From Candidatus Methylospira mobilis (GTDB lineage Bacteria > Pseudomonadota > Gammaproteobacteria > Methylococcales > Methylococcaceae), in assembly GCF_009498235.1 (NCBI RefSeq), contig NZ_CP044205.1, forward strand, positions 1,297,716 to 1,361,715: a stretch of 64,000 bases of DNA. The letters run 5' to 3'. Shown here one piece after another: positions 37,422 through 47,153 of this stretch. Positions within the stretch are counted from its first letter, which is position 1. Each line of letters begins with the position of its first letter. The notes under the pieces were generated by a model that saw nothing but the letters and a program-made list of their open reading frames with translations, was not told where the DNA came from and ran no database searches. Made by a program: the position numbers and the translations under genes.

Positions 37422-38249
37422 TTATTTGAAAAGCGCAAATGCTTCCGATTTATAATCTTGCGGAACCTGCATCTTCTCATCCGCTATGGCCGCGCCGCTC
37501 AAGCGCTGCAGAGAGATATTGCCGTTGCCGTTTTTATTCAGATCGTTTATCGCAACAGGTATACCGTCAATATCGGTCAGCGAGAAGCTGGGAATATTTA
37601 CGCCAAATTGACTCGCCAACCCGCGGGAAGAGGTCACAACCTTATCGGCGAAATTAAATAAAGACTTGAACGTTGCGTAATCATTATCATTCATATGCAG
37701 ATTGCCCTGACTGGCCAGGCACAACTCCGCGCTGGGAACGTTGTCGGTAAGCACGTTGATCTGTTTGCAGCTGATTCCCGAGACAGTTCGCTTTTTGCCG
37801 GTATCGAGCAGGGAAGCGCTTTTAGGCGGTTTTGCCGCTTCGCTGATTTTATCCAGGGATACCGAGTTTCCCAGCATCTGCTGCCATTTGGCACGTTGCT
37901 GCGGGTCCAGTTGGGCCAGTTGTTTACTAAATCCCTGCAATAAAGGCTGAACTGTCTCGCTGGTTTTCGCCATACTGTTGATCTGTTGTTCGTTCAAGGT
38001 CTGAACAGAACGTTTTTTGTGATCGATGATAAAAAGCGTTTCCGGCGCGCTTTGATAGAGCAGATTGTATTGCGTACTGCCCTCTGCCGCCTGGATCAGA
38101 ATTTTGCCGCTCTTGATAAGTACCGAGTGGGTTTGGCGACCTGCACTTTTATTGGCGTCGGCGAGATACTCCAGCGTACTGTCCGCCCTGGTGTTTGCTC
38201 CAACCAACAGTAGGGGGAAGAGAACTGAAAGATAACGGATTGTTTTCAT
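37422..38249 (-). CDS. periplasmic protein of unknown function (DUF4412-like)
   Basis: A 275-residue protein with a signal sequence starting at ATG 38249 (MKTIRYLSVLFPLLLVGANT then RADS). The body alternates beta-like segments (HSVLIKSGKILIQAAEGSTQ, LFIIDHKKRSVQTLNEQQI) resembling DUF4412 outer-membrane-linked proteins, with a cysteine pair (ISCKQINVL and AELCLAS). Function unknown. It stands alone, facing no obvious partner. Confidence 0.65.
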   Translation of the reverse strand: MKTIRYLSVLFPLLLVGANTRADSTLEYLADANKSAGRQTHSVLIKSGKILIQAAEGSTQYNLLYQSAPETLFIIDHKKRSVQTLNEQQINSMAKTSETVQPLLQGFSKQLAQLDPQQRAKWQQMLGNSVSLDKISEAAKPPKSASLLDTGKKRTVSGISCKQINVLTDNVPSAELCLASQGNLHMNDNDYATFKSLFNFADKVVTSSRGLASQFGVNIPSFSLTDIDGIPVAINDLNKNGNGNISLQRLSGAAIADEKMQVPQDYKSEAFALFK

Positions 38250-38460
38250 GGCTAGGCTCACTTCGGGACTGGTTTGTGGATTTATTGATGTGCCGTTGAC
38301 GACGACCGTACCGCCGGAGTTGGTGACGAGCCAACTTACTCAAGCGAATAAAATGAAGGCGCTTATAATATACCGACATGCACACTTTGTATTGCAGTGC
38401 GTCAACTGGCAGTGAAGGCCGGCCTGTTCTGGCCTGGGGGAATAATAAATACGGTATGAG

Positions 38461-38494
38461 CAAAAAGCAGGCGCTTTGAACTGCCTGCTTTTGC
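38461..38494 (-). terminator. rho-independent terminator of cspA
   Basis: The stem AAAAGCAGGC with GCCTGCTTTT (38463-38472 and 38483-38492) is followed on the minus strand by T residues, about 30 bases after the cspA stop. Confidence 0.8.
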
Positions 38495-38522
38495 GATGAG
38501 CGGGTTAAGCCAGTGGCGTTAA

Positions 38523-38729
38523 TTAAACAACGGTCACGTTTTCGGCTTGCAGGCCTTTCTGGCCTTTCACTTCGTCAAAGCTGACGCGTTGACCTTCAGC
38601 CAGGGTTTTGTAACCTTGACCGACGATGGAACGGAAGTGCACGAACAAGTCACTGCCGTTATCGTGCTGGATGAAGCCGAAGCCTTTGCTTTCGTTGAAC
38701 CATTTAACGGTTCCATTTTGTTGTGACAT
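38523..38729 (-). CDS. cold-shock protein, CspA family
   Basis: A 68-residue single OB-fold RNA-binding protein. RNP1 is KGFGFI and RNP2 is LFVHF, in the usual order ([20 protein letters not shown]). It acts as an RNA chaperone in this family. The ATG at 38729 is preferred: the longer frame is only untranslated leader. The long region upstream fits the extended 5' leader common in csp genes, but thermosensor pairing was not worked out. Confidence 0.95.
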   Translation of the reverse strand: MSQQNGTVKWFNESKGFGFIQHDNGSDLFVHFRSIVGQGYKTLAEGQRVSFDEVKGQKGLQAENVTVV

Positions 38730-39181
38730 GATTATTAATACTTTATAAAACGCGCTGAGTGCGCAAAGATTCCAATATTCCATTATGGATATACTGAAAG
38801 TACGGGCGGGTATTACGAAAAGCGGACAGTTGAAGCAGGAACGATTCTTATATGAACAAAAACTACACTGACATGCTAGGCGCGGATTTCTATACACCAG
38901 TGACTAAGATACGGGAAAAACACTTCTACCGCAAGCTTTTTATCGAAGCGTCGGCTTTCTTTTTACTCCCGCACATAAACGTCGCATCACGAATATCATA
39001 GCGTGCCGATTTAGATAAACGAGCGCCTGGCCGGCAGTGGAGGTCCGGCATTACGGAACCTCCCCTCTTCCGGAAATGTCTTACAGCCGTTCTTGATATA
39101 GAATGGAACATCAGAATCCAGTAGTGAGTTTATGCCGAATAATTTCCCCCCTGCGCCGTCCGTAGCGCAAAAGACCTGCTT
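38730..39181. other. 452-base gap: cspA leader and divergent promoter region
   Basis: No gene seen. Bases nearest cspA are probably its 5' leader. An imperfect inverted repeat around 39024-39048 (CTGGCCGGCAG...) is visible. No tRNA or small-ORF signal was found. Confidence 0.45.
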
Positions 39182-40024
39182 ATGAAGACGCCGAAACAGA
39201 TCGCACCGCTGGTGCATGACGGTCTCATAGATGAAGTCGTTCGTTCGCTCAAGAGCGGCAAGGAGGCCTCTGTTTATGTAGTGCGCTGCAATGGCGAAAT
39301 CCGTTGCGCCAAGGTGTACAAAGAATCCAACAAGCGCGGTTTCCGCCAGAGCGTTCTCTATCAGGAAGGACGCAAGGTGCGAAGCAGCCGGAGGGCGCGC
39401 GCAATCGAAAAAGGAAGCCGCTATGGGCGGCAGGAGCAGGAGGACGCCTGGCAGAACGCCGAGGTGGACGCCTTGTACCGCCTTGCCGCCGCCGGCGTGC
39501 GCGTCCCTCAGCCCTACGGTTTTTTTGGCGGCGTATTGCTGATGGAACTGGTGACCGACGATGAGGGCAATGCGGCCCCAAGGCTAAACGATGTTGATTT
39601 GACGGCTGAGCAGGCGCGCGAATATCACCGAAAAATCATTGCACAGATCGTGCTCATGCTTTGCGACGGCATAGTCCATGGCGATTTGTCGGAATACAAT
39701 GTTCTGCTCGGCGGCGATGGGCCAGTCATCATCGATCTGCCGCAAGCGGTCGACGCCGCAGGCAACAACAACGCGGCCATGATGCTTGAGCGGGACGTCG
39801 ACAACATGGCGGCCTATTTCGGTCGTTTTGCCCCCGAGCTTTTAACCACGCAATACGGCAAGGAAATGTGGCGGCTCTACAAGAGCGGCGAACTTCATCC
39901 TGAAACCGAGCTGACCGGCCGCTTCATATCCCATGACAAACCGGCCGATGTACGCGGCGTCATGCGCGCAATTGATGCCGCGCGCAAGGAAAACGAAGAA
40001 CGCTTGCGATATGAGCGAGGCTGA
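39182..40024 (+). CDS. RIO1-family serine/threonine protein kinase
   Basis: A 280-residue atypical kinase. The N-terminal lobe has LKSGKEASVYVVRCNGEIRC and the lysine CAKVYKESNKRGF; the catalytic loop is GIVHGDLSEYNVLL and the metal-binding loop VIIDLPQAV (IDLPQ in place of DFG). These are RIO signatures. RIO kinases mature 18S rRNA in eukaryotes and archaea; bacterial members, seen in many proteobacteria, are of unknown substrate. The extended charged insert RKVRSSRRARAIEKGSRYGR is typical of bacterial forms. Stand-alone gene. Confidence 0.9.
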   Translation: MKTPKQIAPLVHDGLIDEVVRSLKSGKEASVYVVRCNGEIRCAKVYKESNKRGFRQSVLYQEGRKVRSSRRARAIEKGSRYGRQEQEDAWQNAEVDALYRLAAAGVRVPQPYGFFGGVLLMELVTDDEGNAAPRLNDVDLTAEQAREYHRKIIAQIVLMLCDGIVHGDLSEYNVLLGGDGPVIIDLPQAVDAAGNNNAAMMLERDVDNMAAYFGRFAPELLTTQYGKEMWRLYKSGELHPETELTGRFISHDKPADVRGVMRAIDAARKENEERLRYERG

Positions 40025-40065
40025 CGAGCGGCTTAAAACCAGGTCAGCTACCGTCGCCTATTCCC

Positions 40066-40093
40066 GTGGGAGCGGGCTTTAGAACGCTCCTAC
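40066..40093. repeat. REP-like palindrome
   Basis: GTGGGAGCG...CGCTCCTAC forms an imperfect 9-bp inverted repeat with a 10-base loop in the gap between the RIO kinase and ispG. This GTAGGAGCG-type motif is common as a dispersed palindrome in gammaproteobacteria. The rest of the gap (to 40310) shows nothing else. Confidence 0.6.
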
Positions 40094-40310
40094 CAAAATT
40101 CAGCTGCGCCGGACGGTGCTCAGCACAAAACGGACAAGGAAAGATCTTGCTGGCCGAATCCTTGGGCCAACCCCGTACAGGTTTAACATCCGAGGCTGGC
40201 TGTTGGCTCCATCAAATTACCAGGAAAGGCCGTTCGACCTGAACGAGCCGAAGACACATAAACCGGCGTTCGACTCGCTCACGGAGAACGGGAAGGTTTA
40301 AAAAACGAAC

Positions 40311-41525
40311 CTATGCCTGCGCGCCGTAATGCGATTCCACATAGCGCTCCACTATCTCCTGAAACTCTTCGGCAATGCGGTCGCCCTTCAAGGTAACCGT
40401 CTTTACGCCGTCCTCGAACACGGGTGCTACCGGCTGCTCCCCGGTGCCGGGCAAACTGATGCCGATATTGGCGTTCTTGCTTTCGCCGGGACCATTGACA
40501 ACGCACCCCATCACCGCGACATGCATGTCTTCGACGCCCTTGTAACGCTGTTTCCAGGACGGCATCTGGTGGCGCAGATGCGACTGGATATTTTGCGCCA
40601 GTTTCTGGAAATAATCGCTGGTGGTGCGTCCGCAGCCGGGGCAGGAAATAACCATCGGAGTAAACGCGCGTATGCCCATGGTTTGCAGAATTTCCTGGGC
40701 GACGATAACTTCGAGTATACGGTCCGCGCCCGGCTCCGGCGTCAGCGAAATACGGATGGTGTCGCCGATACCCTGGCTGAGCAGCACCGACAGAGCTGCA
40801 GTAGAAGCGACTATGCCCTTCGAACCCATGCCGGCTTCGGTCAATCCCAGGTGCAGCGCGAAATCGGTGCGCGAGGACATCGACTCGTAGACATGAATCA
40901 ACTCCTGCACGCCGCTCATCTTGCACGACAGCACGATGCGGTTACGCGGCAGCCCCAGCTCCACCGCCTTTTCCGCACTTTCCAGCGCCGAGGTAATTAC
41001 CGCTTCGCGCATGACTTCCTGCAAAGGCCTGGGTTCGCTCAACGTGGCGTTTTCATCAAGCAGGCGCGCCAGCACGCTCTGATCCAGACTGCCCCAGTTG
41101 ACGCCGATGCGCACCGGCTTTTCGTAGCGGCACGCGAATTCGATCATTTGCGCAAACTGGGGATCGCGCTTGGAGCCTTTTCCGACATTGCCGGGATTGA
41201 TGCGGTACTTGCTCAGCGCTTGCGCGCAGTCAGGGTATTTTTCCAGCAGCTTGTGGCCGTTGAAATGAAAATCGCCTATCAACGGCACATCGCAGCCGCG
41301 CGTGGCGAGCTGATCGCGAATATGCGCCACCGCCTCTGCTGATTCTTCTCTGTCGACGGTCAGCCGCACCAGCTCAGAACCTGCGCGAGCCAGCTCATAA
41401 ACCTGTTGAACGGTACCCTTGATATCGGCAGTATCGGTATTGGTCATCGACTGCACGACGACCGGGCCGCCGCCGCCGATCCGGATATTCCCAACCTGGA
41501 CGCCGATAGTATTTTTTCGCTTCAT
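40311..41525 (-). CDS. ispG: 4-hydroxy-3-methylbut-2-enyl-diphosphate synthase
   Basis: A 404-residue 4Fe-4S enzyme of the methylerythritol phosphate pathway that converts ME-cPP to HMBPP. The TIM barrel begins [20 protein letters not shown]. The three cluster cysteines are in [13 protein letters not shown] and [20 protein letters not shown]. The length matches the bacterial two-domain form. Cytoplasmic. No neighbouring isoprenoid gene. Confidence 0.97.
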   Translation of the reverse strand: MKRKNTIGVQVGNIRIGGGGPVVVQSMTNTDTADIKGTVQQVYELARAGSELVRLTVDREESAEAVAHIRDQLATRGCDVPLIGDFHFNGHKLLEKYPDCAQALSKYRINPGNVGKGSKRDPQFAQMIEFACRYEKPVRIGVNWGSLDQSVLARLLDENATLSEPRPLQEVMREAVITSALESAEKAVELGLPRNRIVLSCKMSGVQELIHVYESMSSRTDFALHLGLTEAGMGSKGIVASTAALSVLLSQGIGDTIRISLTPEPGADRILEVIVAQEILQTMGIRAFTPMVISCPGCGRTTSDYFQKLAQNIQSHLRHQMPSWKQRYKGVEDMHVAVMGCVVNGPGESKNANIGISLPGTGEQPVAPVFEDGVKTVTLKGDRIAEEFQEIVERYVESHYGAQA

Positions 41526-41701
41526 GGATCGATAGCCCTAAACAATGAGTGAATTTCGCGTTATTCTATCAGGGATGGGAGCAGACGGCACTGCTCCGTA
41601 AGTAGATACGGGTTTTATGCACATTCAGCTTGTTTTGTCCGAAGAGCTCATGTAAAATGCACGGTTTTTAGAAGAACGCCATATTTCTGGAGCGTGAACA
41701 A

Positions 41702-42130
41702 ATGAAGACCTTTAGCGCAAAACCTGCTGAAGTAAAACGCGACTGGTACGTGATCGACGCCGACGGCAAAACACTCGGCCGCCTCTCTACCGAGATTGCG
41801 CGTCGCCTTCGCGGTAAGCACAAGGCCGTGTATACTCCGCACGTAGATACCGGCGATTACATTATCGTAATCAATGCCGAGAAAGTCCGTGTGACAGGCA
41901 ATAAGGAGCAGGACAAGATTTATTACAAGCATACCGGCTACATCGGAAACATGAAATCCGTCAGTCTGGGCAAACTGCGCGGGACGCATCCCGAACGGAT
42001 CATCCAGACCGCCGTGAAAGGTATGCTGCCCAAAAACCCTCTGGGGCGGGCTATGTTCAAGAAGCTGAAAGTCTATGCCGGTATCGAGCATGGGCATCAG
42101 GCCCAGCAGCCGCAGTTGCTGGAAATTTAA
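41702..42130 (+). CDS. rplM: 50S ribosomal protein L13
   Basis: A 142-residue ribosomal protein, full length. [20 protein letters not shown] then [20 protein letters not shown] and [18 protein letters not shown] are characteristic. It is the first gene of the conserved rplM-rpsI operon. Confidence 0.98.
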   Translation: MKTFSAKPAEVKRDWYVIDADGKTLGRLSTEIARRLRGKHKAVYTPHVDTGDYIIVINAEKVRVTGNKEQDKIYYKHTGYIGNMKSVSLGKLRGTHPERIIQTAVKGMLPKNPLGRAMFKKLKVYAGIEHGHQAQQPQLLEI

Positions 42131-42147
42131 CCAAGTCGGATGTTATC

Positions 42148-42540
42148 ATGGCAGCTACTCAAAATTACGGCACGGGGCGTCGCAAAAGCGCAATCGCGCG
42201 TGTTTACACGAAGTCCGGCACCGGACAGATTGTTATAAACAACAAGCCGCTCGAAGTTTATTTCGGACGCAAAACCGATCGCATGATCGTCAGACAGCCC
42301 CTCGAATTGCTTGAAGTGTCGAATAAATTCGACATTGACGTTAAAGTCGTCGGCGGTGGTCCATCCGGACAGGCAGGCGCTATTCGCCATGGCCTGACCC
42401 GCGCCTTGATGGATTTCGACGAAGCGTTGCGCCCCGCATTGCGCAAGGCCGGTTACGTGACTCGCGATGCGCGTGAAGTTGAACGTAAAAAAGTCGGCTT
42501 GCATAAAGCAAGAAGACGTCCGCAGTACTCGAAGCGTTAA
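42148..42540 (+). CDS. rpsI: 30S ribosomal protein S9
   Basis: A 130-residue ribosomal protein. [20 protein letters not shown] at the start and the basic C-terminal [17 protein letters not shown], which reaches the P-site tRNA, are present. It follows rplM by 17 bases. A stem CAGACCGC/GCGGTCTG (42553-42582) follows the stop but has no clear T tract. Confidence 0.98.
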   Translation: MAATQNYGTGRRKSAIARVYTKSGTGQIVINNKPLEVYFGRKTDRMIVRQPLELLEVSNKFDIDVKVVGGGPSGQAGAIRHGLTRALMDFDEALRPALRKAGYVTRDAREVERKKVGLHKARRRPQYSKR

Positions 42541-42597
42541 TCGCTTGCAAAGCAGACCGCTGCTATCGGCAGTGGCGGTCTGTGGTCTATAGTTAAT

Positions 42598-42671
42598 TGG
42601 GGAATCGTCTAGCGGTAGGACTACGGACTCTGACTCCGTCAACTGAGGTTCGAATCCTTGTTCCCCAGCCA
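42598..42671 (+). tRNA. tRNA-Gln (CTG)
   Basis: A 74-base tRNA with encoded CCA. The acceptor stem is TGGGGAA with TTCCCCA, the anticodon loop CTCTGAC gives CTG, and the T loop is GGTTCGAATCC. Its 3' end probably served as an integration site, since an integrase remnant follows directly. Confidence 0.97.
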
Positions 42672-42679
42672 ACACAAGT

Positions 42680-42709
42680 AAAGCCTTGCGAGAAATCGCA
42701 GGGCTTTTT
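42680..42709 (+). terminator. terminator after tRNA-Gln
   Basis: The stem AAGCCTTGCGA with TCGCAGGGCTT is followed by five T residues (to 42709), 10 bases after the tRNA. Confidence 0.8.
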
Positions 42710-42751
42710 ATTGTCTGCATGGATTCATGCGTATATTGAGCCTAAATCAGG

Positions 42752-43020
42752 TTATGACACCTTGCGAAATGTCGCATGAATAACGGTTTTCTCGCTCATG
42801 ACGTCATCGAGAAAATCGGCCCACTGTTGCAGCATGGCGATACGCTGCTTTTTGCATTGCGCGTGGGAATAAGTACCGGCCAGCCGGGTATGGCGTGACT
42901 CAAAGCGGTCTCCACTACTTCCGGGTGATGCCCATGGTTGCGTAGCTCCGTGCTGGCCGTGTGCCGGGTGGTCGTGTATGTGATAGTCCTCGATACCGGC
43001 GCTATTGATCGCGGACGCAT
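42752..43020 (-). pseudogene. C-terminal remnant of a P4-type tyrosine integrase
   Basis: On the minus strand RHTASTELRNHGHHPEVVET then ALSHAIPG is the R/H-x-x-R region, and after a frameshift LAGTYSHAQCKKQRIAMLQQ, with the catalytic tyrosine in GTYSHA, and WADFLDDVMSE end at a TAA at 42752. The N-terminal three quarters are absent. Its place right after tRNA-Gln marks a lost island. Confidence 0.85.
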
Positions 43021-43277
43021 GTGCTCCCGTCCAGGTTGTTGCCGTTCATGGAGTTCGTGGGTCTGTGAGCGAATGTAGACAGCAATCCTTCGCTTATGTT
43101 GTTAACGCTGATTGAATAATGCCCCAGAGTGCTGATTGAATTTTGACCCAGGACCTGTTGCTGTTTTGTGTTGCAGCAACTGTGGATAAGTCTACCAGAT
43201 TGTTGATTTGAAGTTTTTAGATGCGTGGGAAGTTCACGAAGTTTGGAGACCGTAGTGAACTCCCCGCGCGTGCCTGG

Positions 43278-44084
43278 TTAGAACGGCTCTTCTACTGCTG
43301 CGTTTTTGCCTCCTCTTCGTGCTTGCTCTCTCGATTTGATGCGGGCCTTCGCGGCCATGCTGCTGTGCTGAAACCGGTATGACTCATTCCCGGTTTCAAC
43401 AATGTGGCAGTGATGCGTCAGCCGATCCAGCAACGCCGTCGTCATCTTGGCATCACCGAATACACCCGACCATTCCGAGAAGCTCAGGTTCGTCGTGATG
43501 ATCACACTGGTGTGCTCATACAGTTTCGAGAGCAGGTGAAACAGCAAGGCTCCTCCCGTTTGGCTGAACGGCAGATAGCCAAGCTCGTCGAGTATGAGCA
43601 CATCCATGCGCATCAACGATGCGGCGATTCGCCCGGCACGGCCATCCTGTTTCTCGCGTTCGAGTGCATTGACCAGATCGACCGTCGAATAGAATCGCGC
43701 CCGCTTACTCTGCGTGGTGATACCCGACACCGCGATGGCGGTCGCCAAATGCGTCTTGCCTGTCCCGGGCCCGCCGATAAGCACCACGTTCTGCGCTGTC
43801 TCGGTGAATGATAGCGTTGCCAATTGCTCTACCAGCGGCCGATCAGCCTTGGAGGCGGCGAAGTCGAATCTGGCCAGGTCGCGATGTACCGGAAACCTGG
43901 CCGCATTCAATTGGTTTCTCACTGAGCGCATGTGCCGGTCCGTTGCTTCGGCTTGCAGCAGGTGTTCGATCAGCCATTTCGACGAATCGGTCGATGCAGA
44001 CCCTTGTGCGATCAGGTCTGTCAATGCACCGGCCATGCCATGTAGCCGCAAATCCTTGAGTTCAGCAGTGACATCACAGCGCAT
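43278..44084 (-). CDS. istB: IS21 helper ATPase IstB
   Basis: A DnaA/IstB-type AAA+ ATPase of about 268 residues. Walker A is [20 protein letters not shown], Walker [14 protein letters not shown], and [20 protein letters not shown] is the family's C-terminal part. It stimulates IstA transposition. The ATG at 44084 lies inside the end of istA (stop at 44074), the usual coupled arrangement. Full length, no disruption. Confidence 0.93.
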   Translation of the reverse strand: MRCDVTAELKDLRLHGMAGALTDLIAQGSASTDSSKWLIEHLLQAEATDRHMRSVRNQLNAARFPVHRDLARFDFAASKADRPLVEQLATLSFTETAQNVVLIGGPGTGKTHLATAIAVSGITTQSKRARFYSTVDLVNALEREKQDGRAGRIAASLMRMDVLILDELGYLPFSQTGGALLFHLLSKLYEHTSVIITTNLSFSEWSGVFGDAKMTTALLDRLTHHCHIVETGNESYRFQHSSMAAKARIKSREQARRGGKNAAVEEPF

Positions 44085-45597
44085 GATCAATCTCCTCCGC
44101 ATTGAGGTGAGCTTCAGCGTCATGCCTCAGCTCATCATATCGGCGGGTATTGGCCAGCGGCACATCCTTGAGCTGCAAACTCGTTTCCACATTCGGTGGA
44201 AGGGGCGGCGCATTCAGCCGTCCCAGTACGTTGAGGACGTGTTCCACACTCAACACGCCGGACTCGATGACCAGTTCCACCGCAACAATAACGGCTTCAA
44301 GCCCCGCCCGTGGTACGGCGGCCAGCACCTGCGCCATGCAGCGATCTCCGCCCGGATCGCGCATCAGCCCCTGCCTGAGCTGTCTGAGTGGTACAGGCAT
44401 GTCTGCGAACGGGGCGCCATTGCGCAGCGCTCCCGGTTTGCGTTCGATCAGCGTGATGTAGTGTTGCCAGTCGTAGCGAACATGTCCGCGTTCTGTCAGG
44501 CGCTCGTGGCAGGCGACAAACGCGTCACCCGACACAACGGTGACTTGATTGGGATAGAGCCGGACGCTGACCATCTTTCCCGCCAGCTCGCATGGCACGG
44601 AGTAGTGGTTGCGCTGTACATTGATCAGGCACGTGCTCGATACACGAGCCGGATTTTCAACATACCCATCAAATTGAACCGGCATGGGCATCATGTGCGC
44701 GCGCTCCTGCTCCAGCATGTCGGCTACGCTAAGCTCCTTGTACTCGGGATGGTGCAGCTCGCCCCATAATGCCCGGCAGCGATCACCCAGCCACACATTG
44801 AGTTCGACGAATGAACCGAACCGCTGGTTCTGCGCTTCCAGCCAGATGCGCCGCCGACTGTCCTGTACGTTCTTCTCGACAACGCCTTTCTCCCAGCCGG
44901 ATGCCACGTTGCAGAAATCGGCATCGAACAGGTAGTGCGCGCACATCACGGCAAAGCGCGCATTGACCACGCGTCCCTTACCTTTGTTGACGCGATCAAC
45001 GGCAGTCTTCATGTTGTCGTAAATGCCACGGCGAGGAATGCCACCCAGCGCCGCAAAGGAGCGCGTATGGGCATCGAACAGCATCTCGTGCCCTTGGCCC
45101 GGATACGCCACCAGCCAGAATGCCCGACTGGCGCACAGCTTCAGGTGCGATACCTGTATGCGCCGGTAAATGCCTCCAATTACCAACCCTTCTTCGCTCC
45201 AGTCAAACTGGAAGGCTTCGCCAAACTCAAATTTCAACGGCACAAAGGCGTGGGGCTTCTTGCCTGAGTCAGCACGCCAGTTGCGAATGAACGCAGTCAC
45301 CTGGCTGTAACCGCCCGTGTAACCATCCGTCCTGATTTGTGCAAACAGATTTTTGGCGGTGCGCCGATTGTGTTTGGGGCGATGGGAATCCGCTTTGAGG
45401 GCTTGTTCCAGTGTGGGGTGAAACGCGCTGAGCTTGCAGTCCGCCTTTATCCTGCGGTATTTCGGCGGTACTGCTTTCTCTTCCGCCCTTAGCCATTTGC
45501 GTATCGTGTTGCGCGATAAGCTCGTGCGCTTTGCTATCGCATGCAGCGACATTTTGTCGCGTAAATACATCCGCCGTATCTTGCCTATCATTTCCAT
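44074..45597 (-). CDS. istA: IS21 transposase IstA
   Basis: About 507 residues. The N-terminal helix-turn-helix is [20 protein letters not shown]; integrase-core acidic residues are in [19 protein letters not shown] and EKGVVEKNV. The ATG at 45597 follows AAGGTGATC and is preferred to an upstream in-frame start at 45657. It is intact, unlike the copy at 20671, and the sequences differ enough to be separate IS types. Confidence 0.93.
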   Translation of the reverse strand: MEMIGKIRRMYLRDKMSLHAIAKRTSLSRNTIRKWLRAEEKAVPPKYRRIKADCKLSAFHPTLEQALKADSHRPKHNRRTAKNLFAQIRTDGYTGGYSQVTAFIRNWRADSGKKPHAFVPLKFEFGEAFQFDWSEEGLVIGGIYRRIQVSHLKLCASRAFWLVAYPGQGHEMLFDAHTRSFAALGGIPRRGIYDNMKTAVDRVNKGKGRVVNARFAVMCAHYLFDADFCNVASGWEKGVVEKNVQDSRRRIWLEAQNQRFGSFVELNVWLGDRCRALWGELHHPEYKELSVADMLEQERAHMMPMPVQFDGYVENPARVSSTCLINVQRNHYSVPCELAGKMVSVRLYPNQVTVVSGDAFVACHERLTERGHVRYDWQHYITLIERKPGALRNGAPFADMPVPLRQLRQGLMRDPGGDRCMAQVLAAVPRAGLEAVIVAVELVIESGVLSVEHVLNVLGRLNAPPLPPNVETSLQLKDVPLANTRRYDELRHDAEAHLNAEEIDHAL

Positions 45598-45932
45598 AGT
45601 GATCACCTTTATCTCCTGCCCAAAAATTGGACAGGGCAAGTAGAGCACCTGGGTCACTTTTGAATCAGCAAACCACCTCTACATGGGTCAGTTTTCGGTC
45701 AGCGACAACACCCCGTCCTCTGGGGGATTGCTGCCGCACCCCCGGACGGCGCCCCCTATGGGTTTTTCCTACGGCCACTGATCCCCCGCTACCGCGCGGG
45801 GTGGCCGTTGCTTCATCGTGTCGGCAGGTTGTTTTTAGACAAAATTGCTAGGCGCGCAAGGCGTTGGTCCGGAAAGAGTTTTTTACCCAAGAAACCTTCG
45901 GTTGTTGGACAAATTTTAAAATTGAAGCCGTA

Positions 45933-45957
45933 TATAGTACCGCCAGATGGTACTATA
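45933..45957. promoter_or_regulatory. palindromic operator before hicAB
   Basis: TATAGTACC-GCCAGAT-GGTACTATA is a perfect 9-bp inverted repeat with a 7-base spacer, ending 5 bases before the hicA start. TATA-like sequences inside it could be the -10 element. HicB antitoxins with ribbon-helix-helix domains bind such sites to repress their operon; the link here is inference. Confidence 0.7.
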
Positions 45958-45962
45958 TTCCC

Positions 45963-46217
45963 ATGAAACGCAAACACCAGAAAACGCTCGAACTGATCTA
46001 TGCCCGCCCTGTCGGTGGCAACATTCAATGGCGGGACATCGAAGCGCTTTTCGTCGAATTGGGCGCTGAAATCAGCGAGCGCGAGGGCTCACGTATCGAG
46101 GTGTTTTTGTTTAATGAGGTGCGCGTGTTCCATCGCCCGCATCCGCGTCCAGATACCGATAAGGGCGCGGTTTCGAGCGTGCGGGAGTGGTTAAAGGCAA
46201 ACGGGGTAACGCCATGA
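45963..46217 (+). CDS. hicA: HicA-type toxin
   Basis: An 84-residue protein of the HicA mRNA-interferase family: MKRKHQKTLELIYARPVGGN then IQWRDIEALFVELGAEI and an HRPHP motif with the family's histidine. HicA toxins cut mRNA when freed from HicB. The ATG at 45963 just after the operator is chosen; the longer frame to 45864 would read through the operator. Overlaps hicB by 4 bases. Confidence 0.9.
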   Translation: MKRKHQKTLELIYARPVGGNIQWRDIEALFVELGAEISEREGSRIEVFLFNEVRVFHRPHPRPDTDKGAVSSVREWLKANGVTP

Positions 46218-46549
46218 TGAATAGAATGATCATTGACGGCTATAGTGCCGTCATCCAGTACGATCCAGAGATTGAAATGTTCCGGGGTGAGTTCACCGGC
46301 TTGAATGGTGGCGCGGATTTTTATGCCAAGGATATTGACAACCTGAAGCGTGAAGGCGAGATTTCCTTGAGGGTGTTTCTGGATGCCTGCCGGGAGCGCG
46401 GCATTGCACCGAAGAAAACCTTTTCCGGCAAGTTCAATGTGCGCATTCCAGAGGATCTACATGCCGATATAGTCAATGCCGCATGTGCTGAAGGCAAAAG
46501 CCTGAATCAGTGGGTGGCAGAAGCGCTAAGGCGGGAAGCCAGCGCTTAA
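46214..46549 (+). CDS. hicB: HicB-type antitoxin
   Basis: About 111 residues. The N-terminal partial RNase-H-like fold is visible in GYSAVIQYDPEIEMFRGEFT and the C-terminal ribbon-helix-helix DNA-binding part in FNVRIPEDLHADIVNAACAE then GKSLNQWVAEALRR. The ATG overlaps the hicA stop (ATGA), so the pair is coupled. Intact. Confidence 0.9.
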   Translation: MMNRMIIDGYSAVIQYDPEIEMFRGEFTGLNGGADFYAKDIDNLKREGEISLRVFLDACRERGIAPKKTFSGKFNVRIPEDLHADIVNAACAEGKSLNQWVAEALRREASA

Positions 46550-47109
46550 TACAGAAAAAATATTTTCGATATTGAAAGCACTGGCGAAGCCAGCGCCGGT
46601 ATGTGGGCGGTTGCCCACATAAAGCGACTGCGCGGCATCGCGTAACGGTTCTCGACATCAAGGCTGTTCGAGCGCCGCCAGAGGATCGCCAAGCATTGCT
46701 GCCAAACTCCAAGCACTTTCCCCCTCTAAACAACCGCTTTTTTCTCTCCCATAAGCTCGCTACGCTGTTTTTTCTCGAACAACACAAATGGGTTGCCGCG
46801 TGCCGCAAAGCGGCTTGACGCGGCTCATTTTGGCTCTGGCCGTTGCTTTTTAATTTGAGGGAGTTGCCGGGTGGCGCGTTAGCGCCGTAACCCGGCTCCT
46901 TTTTTGTTTGCGAAAGGGGGCGTTACCCGAAGGGCCGAGACGGTTCCCGGCTCGGTGCGCGAAGCGTATAGCAGCCGGCCCGCTTTAGCGGGTTCGCCCG
47001 CCTGTGTCTCGCGCGCGGATTTAATATAGATTTAAATAGATTTAAGGGGCGAACACTTTACTAAAACATTCATTAAAAACAAAATTATGCAATGACTTTG
47101 AGGCTTCGC
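46550..47109. other. 560-base non-coding region of the integrated plasmid
   Basis: Rich in hairpins: ATGTGGGC-GGTT-GCCCACAT at 46601-46620 and a strong terminator at 46860. An AT-rich patch at about 47022-47046 has two ATAGATTTAA repeats. Together with the 22-bp repeats that follow, it is a candidate replication-origin region. No gene was recognised. Confidence 0.5.
46860..46906 (+). terminator. strong rho-independent terminator
   Basis: A long stem (GGAG...CCGGGT...GGCGCGTTAGCGCC...ACCCGG...CTCC) is followed by six T residues. It is about 310 bases after hicB; any unrecognised RNA ending here is unknown. Confidence 0.7.
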
Positions 47110-47153
47110 TCGGTCGTCGAAAAGCCGCACCTCGGTCGCCGAAATGCCGCACC
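47110..47153. repeat. two tandem 22-bp iteron-like repeats
   Basis: Two abutting copies, TCGGTCGTCGAAAAGCCGCA-CC and TCGGTCGCCGAAATGCCGCA-CC, agree at 20 of 22 positions. A 22-bp period puts both on one face of the helix, as for plasmid iterons. They lie next to the TrfA-like gene cluster. Only two copies are seen, fewer than in a working origin. Confidence 0.6.

Larger units (their letters stand above)
43097..45710 (-). mobile_element. IS21-family element, both genes intact
   Basis: Both ends carry two matching inverted motifs: TGTTGTTAACGCTGATTGA and TGCTGATTGAATTTTGACCC at the left, against TGTTGTCGCTGACCGAAAAC and TGCTGATTCAAAAGTGACCC reading in from the right. Between them are istA and istB. 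No clear target duplication was found at the proposed ends, so the ends may be off by a few bases. A different element from that at 20567. Confidence 0.85.

Noticed and set aside
40329..41342. A 337-codon plus-strand frame opposite ispG
   Set aside because: Antisense to a certain housekeeping gene; its composition is a mirror of ispG codons and no motif is seen.
47110..47153. CRISPR-like repeats
   Set aside because: Only two copies without spacers and no cas genes; tandem abutting repeats beside a replication gene fit iterons.
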